Source: Promethearchaeota archaeon
Lineage (GTDB): Archaea > Asgardarchaeota > Lokiarchaeia > Sigyniarchaeales > Promethearchaeaceae
NCBI GenBank assembly: GCA_004524545.1
Contig: SDNX01000019.1
Location: forward strand, 1-32,793
DNA: 32,793 bases
Direction of reading: 5' to 3'
The notes under the pieces: model-generated
Told to the model about the DNA's origin: nothing
The model's database searches: none
Seen by the model: the letters and a program-made list of their open reading frames with translations, nothing else
Translations under genes and position numbers: made by a program
In this document: positions 22,438 through 30,905 of the stretch, one piece after another
How positions within the stretch are numbered: the stretch's first letter is position 1
Layout: each line of letters opens with the position of its first letter

Positions 22438-23279
22438 GAAAACACATAATCCAGATTTTCTTTTATTTTTTGGGTGTTATATCCCTGCCCTCTATCGAGA
22501 TTAATTCTTCTTTGAACCACTGCAGCAGCTTCTGTTCGTACATACTCTAGAAATGATGGAATTATTTGTGTGATGGGTATGTCTTGAAATTCAGGGGACA
22601 AAAGGATTCTTCGGATCAAATAAACTCCAATTTTTGCCTTTTCTGTTAATTTTAACCCCTCAATTACTCCTGGATAAGCCCCTAAAATAGAAAAATATAA
22701 GGTTGCAAATACTTTAAGGAGACTTTTTTCATCCGATACCCCCAATTCCTCAAAATCTACTCCATAAATTGTATCTTGATGTAAAATAAAATTTCGGATA
22801 TGACAATCCAAGGGAACTAACTTATAGACATTTGAGAATCTAATAACCCATTGCAATAAATCAGTTATTACTTGTTGTAATAAAGGTTGATTCCACGGAT
22901 CTTCCATTTGTGTGGTAAACATATCCATTGTATTTTCCCCTTGGATGTATTGAGTAATAATATAGTCGTCACCTTTATGGATAAGCTCTGGAATTGCATA
23001 TTTTATCTCAGGAAGGTTATCCGATTTAGAAAAAATATTTTTTTGTCCAAAAGAATAAATTTTTTTTTCGTTTTGTAATGAATCTGCCGAGGAGAACAGT
23101 TTTAGCACAATAGGTCTTTTTGCATTCGGGGATATCGAAAGAACGAGATTTTTCTTACTTTTTTCTATCTTGCATATTTCGGGACAGATTGATTGGGAAT
23201 CGAAAACATTTGTTTCTTCAAGAATTTCGCGGATTCTATGGTTTTGAATGTCAGTGAGATCGGGCAGATTGCATTCCAT
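22413..23279 (-). CDS. APH-like protein kinase-fold protein
   Basis: A 288-aa protein with a kinase-like order of motifs. There is a Lys in a strand 'PIVLKLFSS' (about 80), a hinge 'DYIITQYIQGEN' (about 110-120), a catalytic-loop-like 'PLDCHIRNFILH' (about 165) with Asp and Asn as in aminoglycoside/choline kinases, and 'IYGVDFEELG' for the metal-binding DFG/DFE equivalent. The usual H-G-D opening is replaced by P-L-D and no glycine-rich loop is obvious, so activity is uncertain. Helices at the C-terminus ('IIPSFLEYVRTEAAAVVQRR') follow. It may phosphorylate a small molecule or a protein. Convergent with the aldolase gene. Confidence 0.65.
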   Translation of the reverse strand: MECNLPDLTDIQNHRIREILEETNVFDSQSICPEICKIEKSKKNLVLSISPNAKRPIVLKLFSSADSLQNEKKIYSFGQKNIFSKSDNLPEIKYAIPELIHKGDDYIITQYIQGENTMDMFTTQMEDPWNQPLLQQVITDLLQWVIRFSNVYKLVPLDCHIRNFILHQDTIYGVDFEELGVSDEKSLLKVFATLYFSILGAYPGVIEGLKLTEKAKIGVYLIRRILLSPEFQDIPITQIIPSFLEYVRTEAAAVVQRRINLDRGQGYNTQKIKENLDYVFSYIRSDFT

Positions 23280-23393
23280 ACTAGTTCTTAGATTCTAAAT
23301 CTGTTAAATATATCACATAGCCAATGGTATGTGTATCATCCCCATGATACGTCTCCTCATTAATTAAATAGATGATATTTTTTTTGAGAACAA

Positions 23394-23609
23394 ATGGAAG
23401 CCTATAATCTAGTAAAAATTATTCAAGAGTATCAAGTAGAAAAACAGAAAATTAACCAAATCAACCAGATGCAAGAATTAGTTGACATCATGCTACGACG
23501 CGCGATTACTCGCAAAGATGAGGGGCAACTCCGTGAGATGTCAAAGCGGATTTCATCTTTCTATCTCAAGGAGCTTTTCCCCCAGAAAATAGATGATTTT
23601 GCTTACTGA
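23394..23609 (+). CDS. Small helical protein upstream of glmS
   Basis: A 71-aa protein, mostly helical and charged ('LVKIIQEYQVEKQKINQINQMQELVDIML', here described only in outline; ending 'FPQKIDDFAY'). I do not recognise a family. The ORF has an ATG, codon use like its neighbours, and lies 44 bases before glmS on the same strand, so it is probably a real gene co-transcribed with glmS. Confidence 0.5.
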   Translation: MEAYNLVKIIQEYQVEKQKINQINQMQELVDIMLRRAITRKDEGQLREMSKRISSFYLKELFPQKIDDFAY

Positions 23610-23653
23610 TCCTATGCTTTTTTTCCTAGAATATCTTATAGAAGACGATATTC

Positions 23654-25504
23654 ATGTGTGGAATTTTTGGAATAATCTCTAATAAGTCGAATTTAGAAGT
23701 CGGGAAACTAATTCGGGAAGGGTTAGAGAGACTAGAGTATCGTGGATATGATTCTGCTGGAATTGCTGTAGTCAATAATGGAGCTATTGAATTACGGAAA
23801 AAATCTGGTCGTATCGCAGATATTAATAAAAATGGGTGGCTTGATTCAATCCCAGGCCAATTTGGTGTTGGACATACCCGATGGGCAACCCATGGTAAAC
23901 CGGTTCAACACAATGCTCATCCACATCTCGATTGCACAGGGAAAATTGGAATTGTGCATAACGGAATTGTAGAAAATTATCAAGATCTGAGAAAAGAACT
24001 ACTTCTTCGCGGTCATGATTTTAAATCTGATACAGATACGGAAGTATTCACGCACCTGATTGAGGAATTTATTGCCAAAGGCTTTGATCTCAAGGATTCG
24101 GTGATCCAAACAGTAAAGAAGTGTCGTGGAGCCTATGGAGTTGTTGTAATCCATGCAGATACCCCTGACTATATGATCGTAGCGCGCAAGGAATCCCCAT
24201 TGGTTTTAGGAATTATCCCCGGAGAATCTACGTATTGTGCAAGTGACATTCCCGCCTTTCTTCCCTTAACTCGAGAGGCAATTATTCTAGATGATGACGA
24301 GGTAGCAATATTAAAGCCTGGAGAAGTGGAAATTTATGGAGTACACGAAGGAAAGAAAAAAAATATATCTCCATTCGAAGTGAGTTATTCCATTGATGCG
24401 GCACAAAAAAGTTTAGATGGAGTCCAATTCCCGTGGTATATGATTAAAGAATTGCATGAAGTCCCCCAAAAAATCAAAGAACAGGTACAAATCCCGCAAA
24501 CTGATCTGGATGGATTTTGCAAGGCAATTATGGATGCTGATCATGTATTTATCACTGCTGCTGGGAGTTCTTACTATGCGGCACTCGCAGGAAAATTTCA
24601 GATAACACGTTGTGGGGGACCTTATATAGACGCAGTTTTATGCTCTGAATTTGTAGATCTTGTTCCAAAATTATCGAAAAATTCTTTGGTCATTGCGATT
24701 TCCCAATCGGGAGAAACAGCAGACACAATAGAAGCAGTGCGCTATGCTCGGGATAAATGGAATGCGAAGATATGTTCAATTGTAAATGTGGTGGGATCCT
24801 CACTCACTAGGTATTCTGATCATGTTCTCATTACCACTGCGGGGCCAGAAATCGCAGTTGCTTCTCAAAAAGCATTTTGTACTCAAGTAACAGCATTGAG
24901 TTTAATAGGATTGCGAATTGCAGAACTTCATAACACCATTTCAAAAAATGAGGTGACTATGTATAAAGAAGCATTAGCAGCCACTTCCAAAATTACCCAA
25001 CAGATACTCGTTGAACAAGGAAAGATCAAAGAAATCGCAGGTAAATTAATGGATTTCGAAAATGTATATTTCTTGGCTCGAGGAATTTCTTCTGCTGCGG
25101 CCTTAGAAGGTGCATTGAAGTTAAAAGAAGTAGCATATATTCACACCGAAGCATATGCAGCTGGTGAAAGTAAGCATGGGCCAATTGCGCTTATCGAAGA
25201 CGGATTCCCTGTTATCTTCGTTTCACCTCCAGATGAAACCTATGATAGAATGATAGGTAACGTAATGGAAATGAAGAGTAGAGGTGCGGTTGTATATTCA
25301 ATCGTTTCAGCAACCGACGAAAAAATCACTTCAATCTCGGATTACACTATTCGGATTCCCTTTTTGGATTCAAAATATGCAATTGATACCTGTGTGGTTC
25401 CTTGTGCATTCGTTTTACAATTAATGGCATATTTCATTTCCATAAAAAAAGGATTAGATCCCGATAAACCCCGCAATCTCGCCAAATCTGTTACAGTTAA
25501 ATAA
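23654..25504 (+). CDS. glmS: Glutamine--fructose-6-phosphate aminotransferase (isomerising)
   Basis: A complete 616-aa GlmS. Met is followed by the glutaminase nucleophile Cys2 in 'MCGIFGII', with 'YRGYDSAGI', 'GVGHTRWATHGKP' and 'HNGIVENY' completing the class II amidotransferase domain (about 1-225). Two SIS isomerase domains follow ('AISQSGETADTIEAVRYA', 'AGESKHGPIALI'), and the C-terminus 'DKPRNLAKSVTVK' carries the conserved active-site Lys region. It makes glucosamine-6-phosphate from fructose-6-phosphate and glutamine, the entry to UDP-N-acetylhexosamines used for protein glycosylation and surface sugars. Confidence 0.96.
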   Translation: MCGIFGIISNKSNLEVGKLIREGLERLEYRGYDSAGIAVVNNGAIELRKKSGRIADINKNGWLDSIPGQFGVGHTRWATHGKPVQHNAHPHLDCTGKIGIVHNGIVENYQDLRKELLLRGHDFKSDTDTEVFTHLIEEFIAKGFDLKDSVIQTVKKCRGAYGVVVIHADTPDYMIVARKESPLVLGIIPGESTYCASDIPAFLPLTREAIILDDDEVAILKPGEVEIYGVHEGKKKNISPFEVSYSIDAAQKSLDGVQFPWYMIKELHEVPQKIKEQVQIPQTDLDGFCKAIMDADHVFITAAGSSYYAALAGKFQITRCGGPYIDAVLCSEFVDLVPKLSKNSLVIAISQSGETADTIEAVRYARDKWNAKICSIVNVVGSSLTRYSDHVLITTAGPEIAVASQKAFCTQVTALSLIGLRIAELHNTISKNEVTMYKEALAATSKITQQILVEQGKIKEIAGKLMDFENVYFLARGISSAAALEGALKLKEVAYIHTEAYAAGESKHGPIALIEDGFPVIFVSPPDETYDRMIGNVMEMKSRGAVVYSIVSATDEKITSISDYTIRIPFLDSKYAIDTCVVPCAFVLQLMAYFISIKKGLDPDKPRNLAKSVTVK

Positions 25505-25574
25505 TTATAGAATGTTATAGGCACATATTTTTATCCACACATTCTTTTTTGTTGTTATCCATAAATAAAAACGG

Positions 25575-26918
25575 ATGAACCCAATGGGAAAGAAACGATC
25601 GATAGAAGAGATCAAGAAAAAGATCTCTGATGGTTCTGCTGTGATAATGACGGCACAAGAATTGTGTCAAGTCGCAAAAACGGGGAAAAAAATCTCTTTT
25701 GAAGATGTGGATGTAGTAACAACTGCAACAAAAGGATTAATGAGTGGAACATCTGCGATCTTGGCCTTTCGCATTGGAAATCCGAAAGAGTTTGTCAAAG
25801 TAAAAAGTCTTTCCATGAATGACATTCCGTGTTATGTCGGACCATGTCCTAATGAAACATTGGGATTAGTAGATTTGATTATTTATGCGACGGATACCAG
25901 CACGTCAAATCCAGATTATGGAGCAGGCCATTTATTACGAGATTTAGTGGCACATAAACCAGTGAATGTAAAAGCGAAGACAATCGAAGGAATCGAAATA
26001 AAAAAAAATCTCACAATCAATGATATATATTTCGCAAAAATGCTCGGAATTCGTCATGGATTTAAAAATTACAACGCATTTATTAATCCGAGTGAAGAAC
26101 CAATAAAATCTATTTTTACAGTGATGGATATGGCTCCAAATTTGAGTGAAATTTCATTTTGTGGAGTTGGAGCAATCAACCCTTTAGAAAATGATCCTAA
26201 TTTTGACGTGCTCGGAATAGGAAGCCCTGTTCTTGTCAATGGTGCTCTGGGATATATAATTGGTTCGGGAACGCGATCCTCTCAAGAACGCCCTAATCTA
26301 ATGACAATTGCTTCACTTTTTGATATGAAACCTGAATATATGGGAGGTTTTAAAACTGCAAGAGGACCCGAGGTGATTTGCACGATCGCTGCTGCAATCC
26401 CCATTCTTAATGAAGAAGTTTTCAATAATCTGAAAATGGAGGATAAAAATGTCGCTCTTAACTTGGTGGATATTGTAGGCCGAAAAGTGATTACTACAGT
26501 TGATTACGGTCAAGTTTGGGGTAAAAAATCAATTGATTTAGTTATTCGTACCAAGGATAATTTCCAAAAACTTCACTGTGAGAATTGTGAAATGAATTCA
26601 GAATGCCCCGCTGAAAAACTTTGCCCAACAGAAGCATTTTCCACAAAAACGGGAATTAATCGATTATTATGCTTTAATTGTGGCACTTGTGTTTGGACAT
26701 GTCCCAAAGAAGTTGCTGAGGGACGGTTAGGGGAAATTGAATGGAATGGAAAGATAACTCCTGTACGATTAAGACAATCGGATAGGAATGGTGCAATTCG
26801 ACTTATGAATGAGTTGAAGGTTCAAATCATTCGCGGATATTTTCCTGTTACTCTACCTACTTCTAAACCCGAGATTTTTACCGAGAAACTCGAAGACGAA
26901 CGAGAAGAGGGTAATTAA
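25575..26918 (+). CDS. DUF39/COG1900 homocysteine-biosynthesis protein with ferredoxin domain
   Basis: A 447-aa member of the DUF39 (COG1900) family, which includes the MA1821-type proteins of Methanosarcina needed, with a ferredoxin partner, for homocysteine formation from aspartate semialdehyde and sulphide. The DUF39 domain fills about 1-330, with 'VTTATKGLMSGTSAILAFRIG', 'CYVGPCPNETLG' and 'GIGSPVLVNGALGYIIGSGT'-type segments (in outline). Residues about 335-390 carry cysteines in 'CENCEMNSECP', 'LCPTEAF' and 'CFNCGTCVWTCP', like an iron-sulphur ferredoxin module fused in one chain. The ATG at 25584 is an alternative start. A sulphur-transfer role in methionine metabolism is inferred from the family. 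Confidence 0.82.
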   Translation: MNPMGKKRSIEEIKKKISDGSAVIMTAQELCQVAKTGKKISFEDVDVVTTATKGLMSGTSAILAFRIGNPKEFVKVKSLSMNDIPCYVGPCPNETLGLVDLIIYATDTSTSNPDYGAGHLLRDLVAHKPVNVKAKTIEGIEIKKNLTINDIYFAKMLGIRHGFKNYNAFINPSEEPIKSIFTVMDMAPNLSEISFCGVGAINPLENDPNFDVLGIGSPVLVNGALGYIIGSGTRSSQERPNLMTIASLFDMKPEYMGGFKTARGPEVICTIAAAIPILNEEVFNNLKMEDKNVALNLVDIVGRKVITTVDYGQVWGKKSIDLVIRTKDNFQKLHCENCEMNSECPAEKLCPTEAFSTKTGINRLLCFNCGTCVWTCPKEVAEGRLGEIEWNGKITPVRLRQSDRNGAIRLMNELKVQIIRGYFPVTLPTSKPEIFTEKLEDEREEGN

Positions 26919-26993
26919 TCAAATTTCTTCTTTTTGTAGGGTTTTTATTCTATCGCATTTGATAATCAGTTAACACTGCTTTGAGAGTTAACT

Positions 26994-28433
26994 ATGCGAA
27001 ACACAAAATGGTTATCAAAATCAGAAATCAAAGAAATGTTGGATTATACTCTTTCTGATGAGGAAATTGATGAAGCAAAAACACATCTACTCACTCCTGT
27101 GTTCGAACGTGTTTTTGCAGATTCCGTAGGCACAGGAACGCCGTATTTTAAAGTAAGAGGAGACGAGCGGAACATTATGGATTGTACTTCCCAAGCTTGG
27201 GTCTTAGCTTTGGGTCATGGTGCAATTGATCCGATTTATGCAGCATTCTATCAAGCTGAAAAGTTTTCTCATCACCAATATGGATTTTTAGATGAAACAC
27301 GTGCAAAACTTGCTAGTAAGATCGCATCTATTGCACCAGGCAAATTGCTTGGCGGAAAAGTTGCCTTCAACAACATGGGAGGGAGCGCAACCAACGAAGC
27401 AGCAATTCGATTAGCGTATGTTTCCCAAAAAAGGAACCAGAAACAACAAATTGTAGTTTTCTCCAGAGCATATCATGGAAGCTCGTTAGCAATGACAGGT
27501 GCTACCCAATATATTCGTATTGCCACCAGATATCGTTCCTTTGGATTGGATAGGTGGGAACGTGCATTTTTCCCTTACTGCTACAGATGTCCGTGGAATT
27601 ATAATAATGGATTGGGGGGGAAGAAAGATAAAAAATGCAAATTAGAATGCTTGAATCTTTTCCAAAATTATGTGGAGGAGACTTCTAATCAAGAAGTTGC
27701 AGCAGTTTTATTAGAACCGATGCAGGGTGCTGGAGGCCAGATTCCTGCTCCAGTTGAATGGTTACAAGGTCTGAAAGAGATATGCAGTAAAAATAAAATC
27801 CAAATAATTTTCGATGAATTCCAAACGGGATTTGGGAGAACCGGTCATATGTTTGCTACAGATTATTACAACGATATTGGGAAAAGTGATGTCGCTCCTG
27901 ATATGATGACACTTGCCAAAGCAGCAGGTGGAGGTCTTCCATTAGGAATCTTGCTTGCATCCCCCGATTACAAACAATTTTCCGAAGCTGAAGAACATAG
28001 TACATTTTCATCCACCCCCGTTCCCATGGCTGCATGTCTTGTAGTACTAGAGATAATGGAGAAACATAAAATCCCAGAAAACGCACGAAAGATGGGTAAT
28101 TTAATTACAAAACGTGTGTTAGAACTCAAAGAAACTTATCCTGTAATCGGGGATGTGCGTGGACCGGGTCTATTCATCGGAGTCGAATTAATTAAAGATC
28201 CAAAAACACGTGAACCATATACAGAACTTGCAGAAGCTATGAAAAAAGACTGTTGGAACCATGGTATATATTTCCAAGGAATGATGCCTATCATCAAACC
28301 TTCAGGCGAAATGGTTCGGAATGTTATTAAAATCAAACCTCCATTGATTATTAATGAAGAGGAAGCAGACATCATCTGTGAACGATTCGAAGCAACTTTA
28401 AAATCGTGTCTGAATGATTTAAATAAAAACTAA
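26994..28433 (+). CDS. Class III PLP-dependent aminotransferase
   Basis: A 479-aa fold-type I aminotransferase of class III (4-aminobutyrate/ornithine group). Landmarks are 'NNMGGSATNEAAIRLA' for phosphate binding, 'YHGSSLAMTGAT', 'IIFDEFQTGFGRTG' with the Asp that binds the pyridine nitrogen, and the Schiff-base Lys in 'MMTLAKAAGGGLPLG'. An insertion 'YCYRCPWN...KKCKLEC' has four cysteines, seen also in some archaeal and bacterial relatives, and possibly binds a metal. It is followed after 13 bases by the VOC gene. Substrate not determined: an omega-amino acid such as beta-alanine or GABA, or another amine. Confidence 0.9.
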   Translation: MRNTKWLSKSEIKEMLDYTLSDEEIDEAKTHLLTPVFERVFADSVGTGTPYFKVRGDERNIMDCTSQAWVLALGHGAIDPIYAAFYQAEKFSHHQYGFLDETRAKLASKIASIAPGKLLGGKVAFNNMGGSATNEAAIRLAYVSQKRNQKQQIVVFSRAYHGSSLAMTGATQYIRIATRYRSFGLDRWERAFFPYCYRCPWNYNNGLGGKKDKKCKLECLNLFQNYVEETSNQEVAAVLLEPMQGAGGQIPAPVEWLQGLKEICSKNKIQIIFDEFQTGFGRTGHMFATDYYNDIGKSDVAPDMMTLAKAAGGGLPLGILLASPDYKQFSEAEEHSTFSSTPVPMAACLVVLEIMEKHKIPENARKMGNLITKRVLELKETYPVIGDVRGPGLFIGVELIKDPKTREPYTELAEAMKKDCWNHGIYFQGMMPIIKPSGEMVRNVIKIKPPLIINEEEADIICERFEATLKSCLNDLNKN

Positions 28434-28446
28434 CCAAGGTGTCAGT

Positions 28447-28911
28447 ATGATCGAAAAAATCAGTCAAATTGGAATTGTAGTTCCCGATATGGATAAGGCG
28501 ATCAAATTCTATAAGGATGTGATGGGATTAGATTTCAATGTTCTCCCACGAGAACCCGAAACATGTATGCTCCACGGAGAAGAAACGCATTTTCAATTGA
28601 AAACCGGATTTACGTTTCTAAATGGATTACAATTAGAATTGATTCAAGTAATGAATGGTACTTCGGCTCATTCTGAATTTCTTGAGAAAAACCCTCAGGG
28701 TGGAATGCACCACGTAGCGGTTTATGTTGAAGATTTAGAAGAGGAAGTCCAGAAATATACCGACGCTGGTGTAGAATTGATTGCTAAAGGTGAATACATG
28801 AGAAGTAAGTGGGCGTATTTAAATTCAACCGAACAGGTCGGATTACTTCTAGAATTAATCGAATTACCAAAGAGAAAAAAGAAGGAAAAGAAACCGAAAA
28901 AAGAGGAATAA
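28447..28911 (+). CDS. VOC-family protein, methylmalonyl-CoA epimerase-like
   Basis: A 154-aa vicinal oxygen chelate protein with two beta-alpha-beta-beta-beta modules: 'ISQIGIVVPDMDKAIKFYKDVMGLDF' (outline) and 'GGMHHVAVYVEDLEEEVQKY', ending 'LLLELIEL'. The 'HHVAVYVEDL' segment and total size are like methylmalonyl-CoA epimerase; the C-terminus adds a Lys/Glu-rich tail. The first metal His normally at the start of the fold is not obvious (Gln or Ile there), so the exact reaction is uncertain. Co-transcribed with the aminotransferase, hence perhaps in amino-acid or short-acyl-CoA breakdown. Confidence 0.75.
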   Translation: MIEKISQIGIVVPDMDKAIKFYKDVMGLDFNVLPREPETCMLHGEETHFQLKTGFTFLNGLQLELIQVMNGTSAHSEFLEKNPQGGMHHVAVYVEDLEEEVQKYTDAGVELIAKGEYMRSKWAYLNSTEQVGLLLELIELPKRKKKEKKPKKEE

Positions 28912-28912
28912 A

Positions 28913-30406
28913 TTAATTTTTTACTGTTTGTTTTGCAGCTATTTGTTCTTTCACTTTTTTCAGACGTTCTCCATGGAGTGGGAAGAAACTCAACAATAGA
29001 ATCACGATTAGGATTCCGGCAATTGTGAATCCAATCATTAGCCATCGGATACCTACTTGGAGTGCTGCACCTTGTATATCGCTGGGATTAATAATATAGG
29101 TAGCCCATCCTTGACCAGCAAAAACTAATGCAATAGCACCTATGCTAAAAATGGTGGAATATCGATTTATTAAAGCATTTATGCCGTAGTATGCTCCTTC
29201 TCTCCGAACGCCGTTATTAATCTCGTCTTCATCAATTATATTCCCCATAATAACATCCACGAAGAACATCGCACCAGATAACCCGATTCCATTTACACCC
29301 ATAAATATTACTGCCCATGTGTTATGAGACAAACCAAGCCATGCACCACCCTCCCTCAAGAATGTAAAGGGAATTAATGCGACAATCCATATTGCTTCAG
29401 ATACAATGAACGCATTTCTCATCCCAATTTTATTCCCTAATAAACGCATTAGTGGAAAAAATGCAGTTGCACTGAGGAATGCGGTTAAAAGCATAATAGT
29501 TAACATGAAATCGCCTTCCTGGAATCCCAGAACGAATTGTCCATACAGTGGAATCGCTGTGGTTAACGTTTTAAACACAAACCAATTAAATAGATTGGCC
29601 AGAATGAATATAATGAAGGCTTTATTCTTGAACGTCATTTTAAGTGAATGGAAAACACCAGGATCAGATTCTTTTTGAGTAAGCTCAACAGGGTCTTCTT
29701 TCATACCGAATTTAAAAAACATAAATCCTCCAATTAACACAAGAATTGCAACAACTCCTCCGGTGATCCAGTATCTCGGCATAAGTTCAGCCCTAGCACG
29801 ATCAAGAAATATTTGTGGTAAGTTCTCTAAAATGACTGTAGGAGCCACTTCACTCCCTATGAACAAAGTTGGCATTACAAAACCTATTAGAACCCCAATT
29901 ATGGTCATAATATTCTTCCACATATTCGCGCGACTTCTTTCTTTCTCTGTTTTGAACATTTCTGGAAACAATGCAAGTTGATTCGTAGAAAAGATGGTAT
30001 AGAAAAGATCATATAACATTATGATTACGATAAAATACGTAGTTTTGACCCAATCTGGTTGAGTATGGAGTCCTGGAAAAAAGAACAGGAAAAAATTGAC
30101 CAGAGCAAAAGGGATAGTAATTATCAATATCCAAACTCTTCTTCTACCAAATTTTGATTTGGTCCTGTCCGAGATTGGTCCCATTATCGGATCGTTTATG
30201 CTGTCCCAAACAGCGAAGATGAAAAATCCAAGAGCCAAGGATTCGATTTTTATGCCTATTACTGAGTAGAAATAAATGAAAATCAAGAATTGGAACATTT
30301 GATGGCTCATTTGGTCGGTCATGGCGCCTAAACCGAACGCTAGAGTTGTTCCAAGCGGTTGACGATGCTCATCCCTATTTTTCCTTTTTTTTTTTTCTTC
30401 AGTCAT
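28913..30406 (-). CDS. GPH-type (glycoside-pentoside-hexuronide) cation symporter, MFS fold
   Basis: A 497-aa membrane transporter with about 12 hydrophobic helices. The signature 'FAVWDSINDPIMGPISDRTKSKFGRRRVW' region (outline) after the second helix is the GPH/MelB hallmark, and its Asp and Arg residues are typical of cation-sugar symporters. The equivalent second-half feature 'FFVDVIMGNIIDEDEINNGVRREG' is also present. It probably imports a sugar or glycoside with H+ or Na+. The N-terminus is polar and basic and starts at the ATG after a divergent intergenic region. No sugar-degrading gene is next to it, except the more distant class II aldolase. Confidence 0.88.
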   Translation of the reverse strand: MTEEKKKRKNRDEHRQPLGTTLAFGLGAMTDQMSHQMFQFLIFIYFYSVIGIKIESLALGFFIFAVWDSINDPIMGPISDRTKSKFGRRRVWILIITIPFALVNFFLFFFPGLHTQPDWVKTTYFIVIIMLYDLFYTIFSTNQLALFPEMFKTEKERSRANMWKNIMTIIGVLIGFVMPTLFIGSEVAPTVILENLPQIFLDRARAELMPRYWITGGVVAILVLIGGFMFFKFGMKEDPVELTQKESDPGVFHSLKMTFKNKAFIIFILANLFNWFVFKTLTTAIPLYGQFVLGFQEGDFMLTIMLLTAFLSATAFFPLMRLLGNKIGMRNAFIVSEAIWIVALIPFTFLREGGAWLGLSHNTWAVIFMGVNGIGLSGAMFFVDVIMGNIIDEDEINNGVRREGAYYGINALINRYSTIFSIGAIALVFAGQGWATYIINPSDIQGAALQVGIRWLMIGFTIAGILIVILLLSFFPLHGERLKKVKEQIAAKQTVKN

Positions 30407-30602
30407 AATTGTTCACTGATTTCATTGATGTTACGAAATCCATTAAAAAGATTTTGCTAATTTACAATTTTATTATTCTTCTGGTAGGATAAAGAATGAT
30501 GCATCTTAAGACAACCCAGTGCCGACAAAATATATATTCCCAAATGATACTGGAAATTAATATCGCAATGACACATGTGCATTACATAGAAAATACATTT
30601 CA

Positions 30603-30613
30603 AAATATATAAA
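30603..30613 (+). promoter_or_regulatory. TATA box of the second ribbon-helix-helix gene
   Basis: AAATATATAAA centred about 23 bases before the ATG at 30631, the usual archaeal BoxA distance for a transcript that starts at or near the ATG (leaderless). It supports 30631 rather than 30619 (GTG) as the start. Confidence 0.5.
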
Positions 30614-30630
30614 TTCGAGTGAAAAAAATC

Positions 30631-30825
30631 ATGAAACTCATAACTGTACACATTCCGGAGGCGTACTTAGACGCTATCAACCAACTAATCGCGGCTGATG
30701 CTTACCCCAATCGTAGCGAGGCAATCCGCGTAGCAATTCGAGACTTACTCAAAAACGAGCTTGGAGGATTTATTAAATATTCTCAGGAAAGATCAGCGAA
30801 AATTCCGAACTTGATGGAAGAGTAA
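30631..30825 (+). CDS. Ribbon-helix-helix (CopG/NikR-N type) regulator 2
   Basis: A 64-aa DNA-binding protein. The start is set at the ATG giving 'MKLITVHIPEAYLDAI', four codons inside the track ORF, which begins at a GTG. The fold is a strand, helix 'EAYLDAINQLIAAD', the turn 'YPNRSEAIRVAIRDLL', and a short polar tail. It is clearly paralogous to the protein at 6227-6394: the two share the strand pattern, 'YLD' and 'YPNRSE-IR-AIRD'. It lies in the gap between the divergent symporter gene and the convergent glutamate dehydrogenase gene and may control itself or either neighbour. Confidence 0.85.
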   Translation: MKLITVHIPEAYLDAINQLIAADAYPNRSEAIRVAIRDLLKNELGGFIKYSQERSAKIPNLMEE

Positions 30826-30905
30826 TTATCTAAGTTTCACATCAAATTTTTCAAATTAAAAATAAAATAGAGTAAAAAAATATTATTTTTAAGTATTATT
30901 TCTGT

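Noticed and set aside
30457-30651. 64-aa minus-strand ORF before the symporter gene
   Set aside because: It lies in an AT-rich divergent intergenic region, covers the TATA box of the ribbon-helix-helix gene and shows no fold pattern.
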